DNA of 64,000 bases from NCBI GenBank assembly GCA_000733355.1, contig JNVV01000081.1, positions 69,030-133,029 of the forward strand, read 5' to 3'. The DNA is from Falciphora oryzae. Its lineage: Eukaryota > Ascomycota > Sordariomycetes > Magnaporthales > Magnaporthaceae. Under the pieces are notes generated by a model. That model ran no database searches. It was not told the origin of the DNA and worked only from the letters and a program-made list of their open reading frames with translations. How positions within the stretch are numbered: the first letter of the stretch is position 1; each line of letters begins with the position of its first letter. Position numbers and translations under genes: made by a program. Shown here piece by piece: positions 1 through 11,494 of this stretch.

Positions 1-28
1 ACCATCTGACGACCATCGACAGTCAGCA

Positions 29-2601
29 ATGGCCGGCCACAGCGACTCCAGTCAGGGTACCGCTGTCGGCGCCTCGGGGGCGGTGCAGCAGAAGGGCGCC
101 GTGAACGGAACCCCGGCTGCGGCCGCCCCTGCTGTCCAGGCCAATGCTACTACTACCCCTCCCCGGTACCAGGCCCACCCACTCGGTCCGCTTTCGGGCG
201 ATGAGATCAGCCGCTCCTCGTCGCTGATCCGCGCGGCATGGCCCGAGGGCACCAAGTTCCAGTTCAAGGTCGTCACGCTGCTGGAGCCGGCCAAGGCCCA
301 GCTCGTCCCCTACCTCGACGCCGAGAGAAAGGGCCGGTCGCCCTCCAGCATCGATCGCCGCAGTTTTGTGGTGTACTACATCCGGAACACTGTGAGTCGC
401 CAGCCCTGCTGCATTCCCGGCCAGGTCTCGTTCCCCCGCGGAACCTGTTGCCCAGTCGCACGTCACACTGACACAGCCGAAACCCCCAAACAGCACAAGC
501 TCCACGAAGCAGTGGTAAACCTCAGCCAGAGCCTGGTCGAGAGCAACGTGCTACTTGGCCCTAACCAGCACGCAAATGGCGACGCTGAGGAATTAACCGC
601 CATCGAGGAATCCATTTTCAAGAATGCCGAGCTCCAGGCAGAGATTGCCAAGCTGAAGCTCCCCGAAGGGACTGTGCTTACAGCCGACCCCTGGATCTAC
701 GGTTCGTCCTCTCCTCTCACCATTTCTCTACTAAGCAAGCGCCTGCGGAGGGAAAGATCACGGCCTCTTACCAGCAGTCGTCACAGGCTCGGATGGTGTC
801 AACGAGGGCAAGTTCAGCGACGAGAAGCGTCTGTTCCAAGTGTTCTTGTACATGCGCGACCCCAAGAACCCGTCGGAGCAGGATGGCTGCCACTACACCT
901 TCCCGCTCCCCATCTCCCCCGTCGTCGACCCGACGACGCTCGAGATCGTGCGCATCGACATAATGCCGACGGGCCTCGACGAGAAGGTCAAGCCTCTGGA
1001 ACCCTGGAAACCTGTGCCCCCGAACGAATATATCCCCGAAGCCCAGCCGTCGCTGCGCTCCGACCTGAAGCCCCTGCGTGTGGCGCAGCCCGAGGGCGCC
1101 TCCTTTCAGGTGTCCAAGTTCTCCGAGGTCGGCCACCTGATCTCGTGGCAGAAATGGGACCTCAAGGTCGGCTTCAACCAGCGCGAGGGCATGGTTCTTT
1201 ACGACGTGCACTACGACGGCCGCCCTCTATTCTACCGGCTAAGTCTCAGCGACATGAGCATCCCTTACGCCGACCCTCGGCATCCATTCCACAAGAAGGC
1301 CGCCTTTGATCTTGGCGATGTCGGTGCTGGCATAATGGCCAACAACCTCGCCCTGGGCTGTGACTGTCTCGGATCTATCTACTACATCTCGGGTGTCCTG
1401 TCCGACAGCGAAGGACGGCCAGTCCCTTACCCAAATGTGATCTGCGTCCATGAACAGGACGGCGGCTTGCTATGGAAGCACACAAACGTATGTTTATCAA
1501 CATCTTTCCCAGAATCTTTCTCTCAGAGATCGGAAAGCGTTTCAGGCCTAACCCTAGTGCGTATCTATAGTACCGTACCAACCGGGCATGCGTGACAAGG
1601 GCAAGAGAGTTGGTTCTGCAAACCATTCTTACCGTGTCGAACTACGAATACGTTCTCGCCTGGATCTTCAACCAGGTATGTTGCCCTCCTTCACCAGGCA
1701 TATGTATCGCCGTTACTAACATCATCGTTCGTTACAGGCCGGTGATATCTCATACGAGGTTCGGGCCACGGGCATTCTGTCAACGCAGCCTCTCGATCTC
1801 GACCTCACGACCACGCCGCACCCCTACGGCACCGTCGTGCACCCAGGGGTGCTGGCGGCGCACCACCAGCATTTCTTCAGCCTGCGCCTCGACCCCATGG
1901 TGGCGGGCCACGGCAACACGGTCGTGTGCGACGAGACGGTGCCGCTGCCGCGCGACCCGGTCGCCAACCCGCACGGCGTGGGCTACACGGTCGAGACCAA
2001 GGCCATCACGACGTCGGGCGGGTTCGACCTGGACGCGCCGCGCGGCCGCGTCTTCCGCATCGCCAACGAGGCGGTCCGCAACCCCGTCAACGGTCACGCG
2101 GCGTCGTACAAGATCCAGGTTCCCCCCATGCAGCCGATCCTGGCCGACGCCGACAGCTTCCACCGCCGGCGGGCCGAGTTTGCGGACCGGTCCGTGTACG
2201 TGACGCGGTACGCTGAGGGCGAGCTGTACGCGGGCGGGCTGTACACGAACCAGAGCCGCGGCGGGACGGGTGTGCGGACGTGGGCGGCCAGGAGGGACCC
2301 GCTCGGCGCGGGGGACGCGGTGGTCTGGGTGCAGTTTGGGCTCCAGCATATACCGAGGATCGAGGATTTCCCCGTGATGCCGTGCGAGGTGCTGCGGGTG
2401 GTGCTGAGGCCCGTCAACTTCTTCGACAGGAACCCGGCGCTCGACGTGCCGCCCAGCACGCAGGAGTTCAACTGCAGTGTCGTGCTCAACGAGCAGGTTG
2501 GGGACGCGAAGCAAGGTTCAACCGGGACTCTTGGTGGCCAGGGCGGCCAGCTCAATGGGTGTTGCGCGACCCACGGAGCTGATGAGGATCTGCTCACATA
2601 G
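29..2601 (+). CDS. Copper amine oxidase (five exons)
   Basis: Oxidises primary amines to aldehydes with release of ammonia and hydrogen peroxide, using copper and a self-made topaquinone cofactor. Exons 29-391, 494-701, 787-1487, 1571-1675 and 1738-2601 join in frame to 746 residues; all introns are GT-AG. The topaquinone tyrosine is Y449 in TVSNYEY, split from the copper ligands by an intron. Copper ligands are H502 and H504 (HQH) and H663 (GLQHIPRIEDFP). The catalytic-base aspartate is D365 in AFDLGDVGAG. Length fits the family (about 650-760). The N-terminal 45 residues are Ala/Pro/Thr-rich and look disordered. I see no signal peptide and no C-terminal peroxisome tripeptide (it ends DLLT), so location is unclear. 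The start ATG at 29 sits near the window edge, so the 5' leader is cut off. Function in nitrogen scavenging from amines is inferred from the family. Confidence 0.95.
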
Positions 2602-4090
2602 CTGTTAGTTAGTTGTCTTTTCTTCGTTGCCGGTCGGTTCCTTTGTGTTGGGTGATGTGGACAGTCTTGGAATGCTGCCAACAACGTCCGAGCATCCAAG
2701 GTCTGGCGGTGTCGACGAGAAGTCTGGACTTTGGTCCCTCCTGTTGTCTGCGTATCTTTTTTTTTTTTTTTTTTTTTTTTTTGGTAGCCTGCTGTCAAGG
2801 ATGTATGGTTTTGAAGCGATGACCTTCTGTCTGTAACGTTCAACAATGCAGAGCCACATGTCAGCGAGCCTCGTTTCCCAGAGGGTCAGTTGACGAAAGG
2901 CGCGAAATTGCCACAGAGGCATGAGGAACGTACCATGGACGGGTCTCATCCCTCGACTAGACAGCATAGCATGCTGTTCAACCCCCTTCGCATTGTCGCA
3001 ATTCCGCCCCAGAATCCTCGCCTACCTCCGTCCACCAACCTGCCCGCTCTGTTGGGAACTGCCCACCATGTAAGCATCCGCCAGTCCTTTGCCGGCATGA
3101 GATACCACCGCACCCGCGCCGCGCCGGGAGACTCGGCAGTTCGGCATTTCGGCACGCCTGAAATTATAAAGGCCTGGCTGTTGTCAGCGTTGGCTCTTTT
3201 CCCGCATGCCGGAAAAGCGGGCAGGTTGCACGCTGCGGTTGCTGATGAGGGGCGCAGGATCTCAAATGTCGAGGAAACGGGGCCTGCCAAGCATCCCCCA
3301 TCAGCTCGGCGTGGCTGTTGGTTCTGCAGAAAAAGCTCGGGTGGTTCCTGAGGTGGACCCGACTAGCGGCATGATTGGAGCGCAATAGGCGAAGGGCGGG
3401 TGCTGATGCGACGCCGATGGCGACCACGGGCCCACAGCTCGTGTGCCACAGCTAATGGAGGCGCCTGCTTTGTTCAGGTCCCTGGTCGTCCTCCCTTGAT
3501 GATCCTCCCCCTGCCCGCGCCCGTCGTTTTGATTGCTTGCCTGCCCTCCGTTCCTTGACATCCCTGTCTTCAGCTCTGTCGCGCTAGGGACACGCCGCTA
3601 TCAACGACTGGCTCCAGGCACGAATGGTGTTGGTTCCAGCGTTGCAACTTGCCCTCCCTCTTTCCCCCACCCATGGGTCCCGGTCTGGCCTGGTCTGGCG
3701 CGATGCCTGGGCGGTTCAGCCCATTAGCACGAGTCCCACGGCGTCCTTATCCACCGGCTTTTTTTCCCCCCCTCCCTCTCCGGACCCAGCCGCAGGTAAC
3801 GATGCCCCTCGTATTGGGGGTTGGGCCGCCAGCTCGGATGCCAAGCATGCCAGTAGCAGACAGGGTTGAGGACGGTGGCGGGCTGTGGACTGCTTAAATC
3901 CCCTCCATCCCGCTTCGCTTAGGAATGTGTGCCCATCGACAAGATTCGGCGGCGGCACGCTTTGCGTCCATTCTCTTCCACACTCTTCGCCGCACGGCTT
4001 CCTCCTCGCTGCCACCGTCTGCGGCGATTCGCGCCTTTGCACTCCCTTTATCGACCTCATCAGACTGGCACAGTCCCTCCCATCGTCACG
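2602..4090. other. Intergenic: amine oxidase 3' region and promoter of the next gene
   Basis: No supported gene. It holds a run of 26 T at 2757-2782 about 155 bp after the amine oxidase stop, a TATAAA at 3165-3170 with no obvious gene behind it, and a pyrimidine-rich stretch from about 3640 that is likely promoter and leader of the downstream gene. Short open frames on both strands overlap each other and match nothing I recognise. Confidence 0.6.
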
Positions 4091-6197
4091 ATGAGGGACT
4101 ACTCTATCCAGGTCCCGGGCTACAACTACACCTACTTGCTCGGATGGCCGGCGATTGAGCAGATGCAATGGAATCAGTCCTGCTTGGAATACGGCGAATT
4201 CTTCGCCGCACTGATCCAGCCCAATCGTTTTGACAAAAAGAAGTCCGCGGGCTTCAGTCTTCCACTGGGTATCAACTGGATGTTGAAATCATTTCCTCAC
4301 GATTGGAACGAGACTGAAAATTCTCCAATTGTCATCAACCCCACAACCGACAATACGCCCGAAAAGATCGCAGCGAAGCAAATGCGCAAGACGGAGGTGC
4401 TATCCGGCAGATATCTGAGCGAAGTTATCGGCAACGATCACCTCTACTATGCCTTCATAATCCAAATATTCAACACTTCCTACGCCTGCCAGACCGAGAC
4501 GTGCATGGCTCTCGCGTTGGGCGCGAATCCGGATATGACCGGAATAGGGGTGAGTTAACTCGACGAGGAGTGCATGACTGCCTACCTCTTCCCCATGTCA
4601 CCTTTTTTTCTTTTTCTTACCGTGCTGTGCTGACAACAAGGGCACGCAGATTATGATTTCATATTACGTCGAGGCCGGTCTTGCCACCCTGTTTCTGGTA
4701 TTCTTTACCATCCAACGACTCAAGCGCTGGGCCAAGAAGAAGGCTATCCGTGCCGGCGAGCCCCATCGGGCGCCCACCTTTTCCCGACCTATCGCTCGGC
4801 GCGTCATGGATGCCTTCCGTGGCACACACGAAAGCTTCCTCCTGGCCGCGATTCTGCTCGCCATCGCCATGCTTATTGCCGGCATCTTCGTCATTTCCGA
4901 GAATATCGAGAACCGATTCAAGAGCCGGGATGACCAGGAAATTACGAACGGCGCGTCGTACTACGACGTCCCCCTCTCGGTCCTTGCTTGCGCATTCGCC
5001 GTGTTCCCGGTCCTCGCCGCCTACTCCGTTTCGCGACATCCCGGCCAAGGCGAGTCCGGCGCTCACAAAAAGTGGTTAACTCGCGCCTCGCTCGTCGTCA
5101 TCTGGATTCTTGGGATTGCCGTGGTTTACATGGCCCCCGTGGGCGATGCTGACTACAGCCTAACCGAGAGCGAAAGGAAATCAAACGAAGAATTGGTGAA
5201 CGAGACTGGAATGAAGGAAGACCTCTGGGCCTGGTGCGACCACCGAGGAGGCGATGCTTACCGAAACGGCCTCAAGGCCGCCATGGCCCTTGTGGTAGCC
5301 GCTCCCCTGACATGGAGCCTTCTCTTCCTCTTTCTCCACACCGGCTTTCTTATCCCGGGTGTCGCAGGCTCCAAATGGCTTAGCGTCTGGCTGCCGTGGT
5401 GTCGCTTAGCTATGGGTTGGATTTGCCTTGCTTTCACATGGGGCGTGCTCGGATACCTTCAATGGTTGCGGCAAAAGCTGAGAGACGCGACCGGGAGACT
5501 CGGCGATGACGGCAAATGGGGGTTCGGGCAAATATTGGCATTGAGCGTCTGGGTCCCCGTGATCTTCGAGTTCATCTACATTCTTCTCTGTAAGTGTCAC
5601 TGGACCCCTAGCCCTTCTTACTTCGTCACGCAGATCCCGGACTGCATCGAATGGCTTCCGCATAGCTCGAAGGCCAAGCTGACTGATTCATCTTGCTTTG
5701 CAGGGGGACTGCAAGACAGTCTTTCCGGGTCGCTGCCCCCGGAGTACAAAGCCGTCCTCCGCGAGGACCACCCCAGCCCCGAACCCCAAGACACCAATGG
5801 AGGCTTCAGCTACATCGGCGCCGGACAGAATACGGACACAGAGTACAAGGCCCACGGCGGGAGCGACAGCGACTCGCACAGGGCATCCAAGAACCTCCCG
5901 GGTGGCTACGTCAGCGTCGCCTCGGCCACTCCCGCATTCGGCCTGCCGCCGTCCTCCACCATGTACGATCCCTACCAGGGCATCGCCCCCGCGGCCGCGG
6001 CGCAGCACGCCTCGGGCCTACAGAGCCCGCCGCAGACCCACGGCGCGTTCCGTGCGCAGGACCCCCTGCTGTCGACGTACTACGCGCCCCCGCCAGCTCA
6101 GTACCAGCAGGCGCCTCAGCCCATGTCGCCGCCGCAGATGACCCGGGAGCAAATGGAGCAGCTCCAGGACTTTATGCAGCAGCAACAGCAGCCGTAG
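4091..6197 (+). CDS. Seven-span fungal membrane protein with glycosylated ectodomain
   Basis: Not a family I can name. Exons 4091-4549, 4650-5589 and 5704-6197 give about 630 residues. The N-terminal ~153 residues have no clear signal peptide but carry several N-glycosylation sequons (NYT, NQS, NET, NTS) and Cys residues (for example in YACQTETC), as in an extracellular domain. Seven hydrophobic segments follow at about 157-176, 215-236, 259-279, 298-316, 361-384, 397-424 and 445-466. Loops after spans 1 and 3 are basic (RLKRWAKKK; SGAHKKWLTR), which fits an N-out, C-in receptor-like topology. The ~165-residue tail is Gly/Ser/Pro-rich and ends in a Gln-rich stretch (MEQLQDFMQQQQQP). The second intron (5590-5703) is a multiple of three and open, so a retained form is also possible. 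An alternative acceptor at 4640 would add three residues. Receptor or transporter function is unproven. Confidence 0.8.
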
Positions 6198-7949
6198 TTC
6201 AGGCCGCCGCAATAAGGGTGCCCCTCTTCGTCATGTTCAGCGTTTGGTCTTATGGAGTTCCGTTGTTCGACGTGTGTTCAATCAGCGTCTCGCCGCCAAG
6301 CGGCTGGATCTCCTTGTACGCTTCGCATCCAAGGTGGAAGCGCAGATACGATAATTACTCGATGCCGCCGTGGCGTTTCCGTTGTTTTCCCTTTGTTAGC
6401 ACCGCTTATTCGTTGCATTGCAGCGTGTTAGGTCCAAGACATAGTACACGCATAGCGAAGCCCATGCCTGTCAAGATACTCTTTGATGACAGCGTCAATT
6501 TCTCCTGCCTCAGTGCATCAGCACTAACCAGCGCACCTTAATTATTGTAGAACCAGAGTGATAATATGCCGAGGCATAACACCAGATAGACATCACACTT
6601 GGCGTAAGCTTGCAAGGCTATTTCGTCATGGCACATCGCCCGCGCGGCCTACGGATGGGTAGCCATCAATTCCCCCGCCTTTGGTATTTCTTCCAAGTAC
6701 TGATCCTTGGGAAAGACTTATCTAACCGAACGTTTCTTTGGGGCTAAACGAAATCGAACCAACCCCCATGACAAGAAATACTGGAGACTGCTTACCTTGT
6801 TGCGAGTTGATAACAACCTGGGAGTGAAGGGTGCAGCTGGGGAAAATCGCATACAGGGCTGTCTAGGCTCGGTCTATAATCTACCAGCATCCTGCGTGCG
6901 CAAAACGATGGTTGGGTACTAATATTAGTTTTCAAATGATCTGCTGAGAAACCGCTGAGAAAAGGAAGTTACTGTTGGTAGGAGTAGGTACTCCTGTAGG
7001 CATGGAAATCTCCAAAACAGGGTGAACAACGATCCCTAGATCTGAGGAATCGTAATTGTATTGTGCACGAAGAAGGAAGGAATCTATCTGCCCGGGAGGG
7101 AGCAGGAGGGAGGCTACAGATCACCAAAGAGCCGTTCCCCTGCTCCCAGTCCTGCGGGCCCTTCGGCCCTCGGATCCCGTGATCTTTGATCACGGGATCA
7201 GAGGATCCGACCCTCTCTGACCCTTACCGATTGCCTGCACCGGCCAGTGCAACCCAACAGTTACGGTCTCCGAGGACCTGAAACGCTCACGCTCACTGAT
7301 TACACAGCATGAAGGATTCGTAAGTACGTCCACACAATCGGGAGGGTGTGGGTTCGTGAAATATGCCTCAAGGTCCACCACGTCAAGCCATGAGCCCAGA
7401 AATCCAGGAGGATGTGATGGCGTGGCACGACATAATTATCGCATCACCAGATGCTCAACGAGTTTCTCAGAGCCCGTAGTCGGCGACTAGCCAGAAATTA
7501 TAGCCGGGGCCAAGACAGCGGCCTGCCTTTGCTGCATGTCAGACTCTTGGGGGTCTACACAAATCATGTACTCACTCAAGCACCTCTTGGGACTAGACTC
7601 GAAGATAGTGAACTTATGATTTAGAACTCGACCGCGCTTACGCTCCAGAGTCCTATCGTGTGCCTTGCAACACCATAATAGGATCCGCTGGCGTGGCCAA
7701 GAGGTTTTTGTGGCGTGGCCCAGTGAGCAATTTTAATCTAACCTATCTATTCTAGATCTTCTCGGAGCTAAGCTCGAGATTCAACGCCGACTGTTGTCCT
7801 AATGAAGCAATTTTGTCAAAAAAAAAAAAAAAAACGTCAGCTCGTTCCCACGGGGCAATCGTCTTCACATCCAGTTGTTTGAGTGCCCGAGGAACCAGAC
7901 TTGGGAACTTGAAAAATCTTGTCTATGTTGAATACAGGCCGCGAAAGTG
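6198..7949. other. Long intergenic stretch without a recognisable gene
   Basis: About 1.75 kb with only short open frames. It contains a nested pair of hairpins near 7156-7199, several copies of a GTGGCGTGGC-type word near 7420, 7690 and 7713, and a run of 17 A at 7818-7834. The base composition is more AT-rich than the flanking genes. It could contain remnants of a mobile element, but no terminal repeats or transposase frame is visible. Confidence 0.5.
7156..7199. repeat. Two adjacent perfect inverted repeats (hairpins)
   Basis: The first hairpin has a 5-bp stem (7156-7160 with 7165-7169) and a CTTC loop. Right after it lies a perfect 12-bp stem, 7173-7184 (GATCCCGTGATC) with 7188-7199, and a TTT loop. 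No gene lies close enough to make a terminator the obvious explanation. Confidence 0.8.
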
Positions 7950-7957
7950 TATAAAAA
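7950..7957 (+). promoter_or_regulatory. TATA box of the small secreted protein gene
   Basis: TATAAAAA lies 135 bp upstream of the ATG at 8085, with a pyrimidine/CA-rich leader between them. A clear TATA box fits an inducible fungal promoter. Confidence 0.6.
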
Positions 7958-8084
7958 GGCCGGAGGTGCTCCCGAATTCCCAGATATCCTTCCTCCCTGT
8001 CCGCAGGCCCAGTCACCAGCAAGCACCAGACCTTCAGTCAGCCAGCTCAAGTCCCCCTCAAAAAAAAGCCAGCATCCTTTCAAC

Positions 8085-8440
8085 ATGCGCTTCCTCGCCA
8101 TCCTCTCCCTCCTCACCCTCGGCGCCGCCGCCGTCGCGATCCCTGAAGAGGAGGGCCCGGCCGAGGGCGCTCTTCTCGAGGCGCGCCAGAGCTGCTCCAA
8201 CAGGGGGCCGGCCTGCGCTGGCGGCAGAATCATCCAGCGCGGGTTCCCTTGCCAGTGCAGCGGGCAGGCTTCGCCTTGTGACCTGTGGGCTTGCCCTCGG
8301 GGCCGTCGCGTATGCGCCACTTTTCTTTGAACTCCTCGGTCTTTGTCCTATCTGGTTTGGCAGTTCAGGCCCGAGCTAACAAACTTCTCTTTTGATAGTC
8401 TGTTTGCGGCTCCCGCGGTACCGGCTGCGTGAGGGTGTAA
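8085..8440 (+). CDS. Small secreted cysteine-rich protein (88 aa, effector-like)
   Basis: Exons 8085-8309 and 8399-8440 give 88 residues. The intron starts GTATGC, has a GCTAACA branch site and ends TAG. Without splicing the frame ends at 8330 and loses the last Cys pair, so splicing is likely. Residues 1-18 (MRFLAILSLLTLGAAAVA) form a signal peptide; an acidic propeptide follows and ends LLEAR, a possible protease processing site. The mature part of about 53 residues holds eight Cys, enough for four disulfides, including a PCQC motif. The fold is not one I can name; a defensin-like or other disulfide-knotted antimicrobial or effector peptide is possible. It faces a second small secreted protein gene, tail to tail about 300 bp apart. 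Confidence 0.75.
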
Positions 8441-8747
8441 AGCTAGCTGTCCCCAGAGGTGCTGTCTCTCCAGATCCAGACCCGGAGTAAGTCCGCATAT
8501 CGTCACTGCAGATATCTTGAGCACAAGGCCAGAACCTAATGAAAATATGAAGCGATACAGACTTCGGTGTACATCCTTTACCGAGTCTCATGGACTGAAG
8601 AAGAGTTCTCTTTTGTACCTTTCTCCTTCTCTCACCCACCTAGCTACAGTCACTCGCTAGAATACTTTGAAATCAAAAAAACCTGGCCGGGCTTCAACCA
8701 CATCCCGCTTTGGTCCAACAACATGCCTGTGATGGTGCCATCACGAA
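8441..8747. other. Convergent intergenic spacer
   Basis: Shared 3' region of the two secreted-protein genes. No coding signal seen. Confidence 0.5.
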
Positions 8748-9346
8748 CTACACGTTCCCAGGAACCTTGCAACGGCCGATCCGGTCGCCCTCGGGATTCA
8801 GGCACACATCCTCGATCTTCCCCTCGCCCTTGCAGTAGACGAGCACCTCCAGCTTCCTGGGGCCGGCGTCCTCGCAGACCCCCGGGATCTGGCGACCCTT
8901 GATCTTTGGCTTTGCATCTACGGGGAGGCAGACGTAGAGCGTGCTCAGCCAGGCGCTGTTGGTAGAATTGGGGGCAGTCGCCGTGGCCAGTTCGTTCTGG
9001 CCGCTGTTGTCCAGATTGGAGTGAGGATGGGCTCTGCCGGCGTGCCAGGCCTCCTTGATTGTCTTCTCATCGAAGCCTATAAGTGTTTCATAAATGCAGT
9101 CATGGTTAGTTGGAGTCTTTCCCCACACAGCCATACAATGAAGGTGACCGGGGCTGAAATTCACGAACCTTGGTTCTCGAGCAGGATGTACCCGCAGTAT
9201 GTGGCGCCCGTAACACAATGAGCACCGTGGTTGCCTACGCCGGGAGAATGCGTCGTAGAGTTGGTGGAGTTGGACTGTCCGTGGACCCCATGCGGAATCG
9301 AGACCGCGACGAGTGGCAGTAGGCCTTGCACTAGTTTGAGCATCAT
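8748..9346 (-). CDS. Secreted cysteine-rich protein (168 aa)
   Basis: Two exons, 9346-9169 and 9076-8748 on the minus strand, joined in phase 1 (donor GTTCGT, acceptor TATAG), give 168 residues. The start MMLKLVQGLLPLVAVSIPHG is a signal peptide, cleaved near VHG|QS. The mature N-terminus has overlapping N-glycosylation sequons (NSTNST) and the protein has seven Cys in all. An upstream in-frame ATG at 9388 would place basic residues before the hydrophobic core, so 9346 is preferred. I do not recognise the family. The odd number of Cys could mean one free thiol or dimer formation. It lies convergent with the 88-residue secreted protein, suggesting a small secreted-protein locus; roles in host or microbial interaction are only inference. 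Confidence 0.7.
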
Positions 9347-10456
9347 TGTGAAGGGCTCGCGAGGAAGACGGCACGGTGAGTTGCTCAAGATATCTCAGTG
9401 ATGCCCTGATCAATATCATGCCCGATAAAGACAACGAAAAGACGGAAGACTAACGGCTAGCTATATACAGAAGAAGGGAGGCATACACGCTATGAATTGT
9501 CTACATGCTCGAAGCAGCATGACTTTGCGGGTGTTGCATACGCAACAAGAGAGCGTATGACAATCCTGGAAACCATTACGAAGCCTGTCGTTCTAGGACC
9601 ACACTCGGGCCAACCACCCGACTGCCGAGTGAACACCAGCAGGGGAAAGTGTAGTAACCGATACTATTTGCATCCTCGGGTCCTCCTCGTTCTTCGTCCC
9701 CTCCCGTTTCGCTTCACCGAATGCGCGGACATGGCAACCCAATGTTGAACCGGATCACGGCTGGGATCTTTTTATTGAACGCGAGACCATCGATGGCTGA
9801 GTTGACTGTATGACCTCGTGGCGCATCGCGTAAATTGAGGGCGCTCCAGACGCATAGTTGGCAAGGGACTAGAGCACTCGGGAGATGCATCTTTGCGCAG
9901 CCTTGCCCTGGCGTTAGTCGTGGAAGGTCAAACATGCCACAGACCTAGGCGGCGAACTGTTGGGTTCAGCAATTGGATTCCGGCTTCCTCAGTCAGCTTG
10001 GATGGTGTTTGGTCCGAAATTGGCGAAGAAACCGAACTACCAAGGCCAAGACGGGCATGTGGACGGTGTGTGATCCGGGCCATGAGCCGACCTCGATGGA
10101 TTGTATGGCAAGTAAACCTACCTGCCGCTTTTCGTTGGTCAGAATTACGTGGTTTTCAGTTTGTTCCCGATTCAACTAAGGAAATACAGTGGACAGGTTG
10201 AGTAATATGGTGGCGCTTGCGCCCTGTGTCATTCTCTCCTACCCACTTCGGCTCGTACCGACCCCGCTACGACGGCTTCCACAGTTTGGTGTGGCGTCCG
10301 TCCAAGGTCGGGGAGAGCATCCCAAGAAACTACGGCAGGCACACGTGAGGAAAGCTAGCGAGTAGGAAAACCACGAGAATCACTCATCTCACTCTCAACT
10401 CCCAAAAAGGCGTGCGACGAGGACCAGGCGACATTCTGCACCCAGCAACACTCGCA
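9347..10456. other. Divergent promoter region
   Basis: About 1.1 kb between the minus-strand secreted-protein gene and the heme gene. It must hold both promoters. No TATA box stands out near the heme gene start, and I see no further coding sequence. Confidence 0.5.
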
Positions 10457-11494
10457 ATGGCATCGGCCGAGGCAGCGCCGGCAGCGCCGGCCTCGTCGGC
10501 CATCAAGATCGGGACGCGGCGCTCGCCCCTGGCGCTCAAGCAGACGGAGCACCTGATCGCGGAGCTGCAGAAGGCACACCCGGGCCTGGCGTTCGAGGTC
10601 GTCGCCATCAAGACGCAGGGCGACAAGGACAAGGTGTCGCCGCTGCCGTCGATGGGCAAGGGCCTGTGGACCAACGAGCTCGAGGCCATGCTAGCCGCGG
10701 GCGAGGTCGACATGGTGCTGCACTGCCTCAAGGACATGCCCACCACCATCCCGGACGGCTTCGAGCTGGGCATCATCATGGCGCGCGAGGACCCGCGCGA
10801 CGTCGTCGTCATCCGCTCCGACGCCGCCCACGCCGCCTGCCGGGTGCTCGCCGACCTGCCCGCGGGGAGCCTCGTCGGCACCAGCAGCCCGCGCCGGTCG
10901 GCTCAGCTGAAGCGCCGCTACCCGGAGCTGCGGTTCCGCGACTACCGCGGCAACATCGACACGCGCCTGTCCAAGCTCGACGCCGAGGGCGGCGAGTTCG
11001 ACTGCATCATCCTGGCCGCCGCGGGCCTGCACCGCATGGGCCTGCACGCCCGCATCTCGCAGTACCTCGACTCGTCCGCCGGCGTCCTGCACGCCGTGGG
11101 GCAGGGCGCGCTGGGAATCGAGGTGCGCGCCGGCGACGCCCGCATGCTCGACATCGTCCGCGCCGTCGGGCACGAGGCCACGTCGGTCGCCTGCCATGCC
11201 GAGCGCGCCGTTATGCGCACGCTCGAGGGCGGTTGCAGCGTCCCCGTCGGCGTCGAGACGTCGTGGGAGGAGGACGGCAAGAGGCTGAGGCTCAAGGCCA
11301 CCGTCGTGAGCCTCGACGGGACAGAGGGGGTGGATGCGGACGACTCGGAGGTCGTCTCGACAGCGGAGGAGGCTGAGGCGTTTGGCAAGAAGGTCGCACT
11401 CGACCTGGTGGCCAAGGGGGCGAGCAAGATCCTCGACGTCATCAACGAGACTCGGCTGGCGCCGCCCGCCAAGACGACTGCCGTTTCATCGTGA
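10457..11494 (+). CDS. HEM3: Porphobilinogen deaminase (hydroxymethylbilane synthase)
   Basis: Joins four porphobilinogen units into hydroxymethylbilane, the third step of heme synthesis, in the cytosol. It is a single exon of 345 residues, normal for the eukaryotic enzyme. The N-terminal domain starts at IKIGTRRSPLALKQT, followed by the substrate loop VLHCLKDMPTTIPDG with the catalytic Asp. GTSSPRRSAQLKRRYP and RGNIDTRLSKLD are the arginine-rich cofactor and substrate sites. The dipyrromethane attachment Cys is C260 in LEGGCSVPVG. The frame runs upstream from GTG at 10412, but the first ATG is 10457 in good context (CGCAATGGC). The C-terminus adds a short Ala/Thr tail. It is convergent with the glycine cleavage H protein gene. 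Confidence 0.97.
   Translation: MASAEAAPAAPASSAIKIGTRRSPLALKQTEHLIAELQKAHPGLAFEVVAIKTQGDKDKVSPLPSMGKGLWTNELEAMLAAGEVDMVLHCLKDMPTTIPDGFELGIIMAREDPRDVVVIRSDAAHAACRVLADLPAGSLVGTSSPRRSAQLKRRYPELRFRDYRGNIDTRLSKLDAEGGEFDCIILAAAGLHRMGLHARISQYLDSSAGVLHAVGQGALGIEVRAGDARMLDIVRAVGHEATSVACHAERAVMRTLEGGCSVPVGVETSWEEDGKRLRLKATVVSLDGTEGVDADDSEVVSTAEEAEAFGKKVALDLVAKGASKILDVINETRLAPPAKTTAVSS

Noticed and set aside
1780..2514. Long open frame on the minus strand inside the amine oxidase gene
   Set aside because: Mirror of GC-rich codons of the real exon; no domain and no start context.
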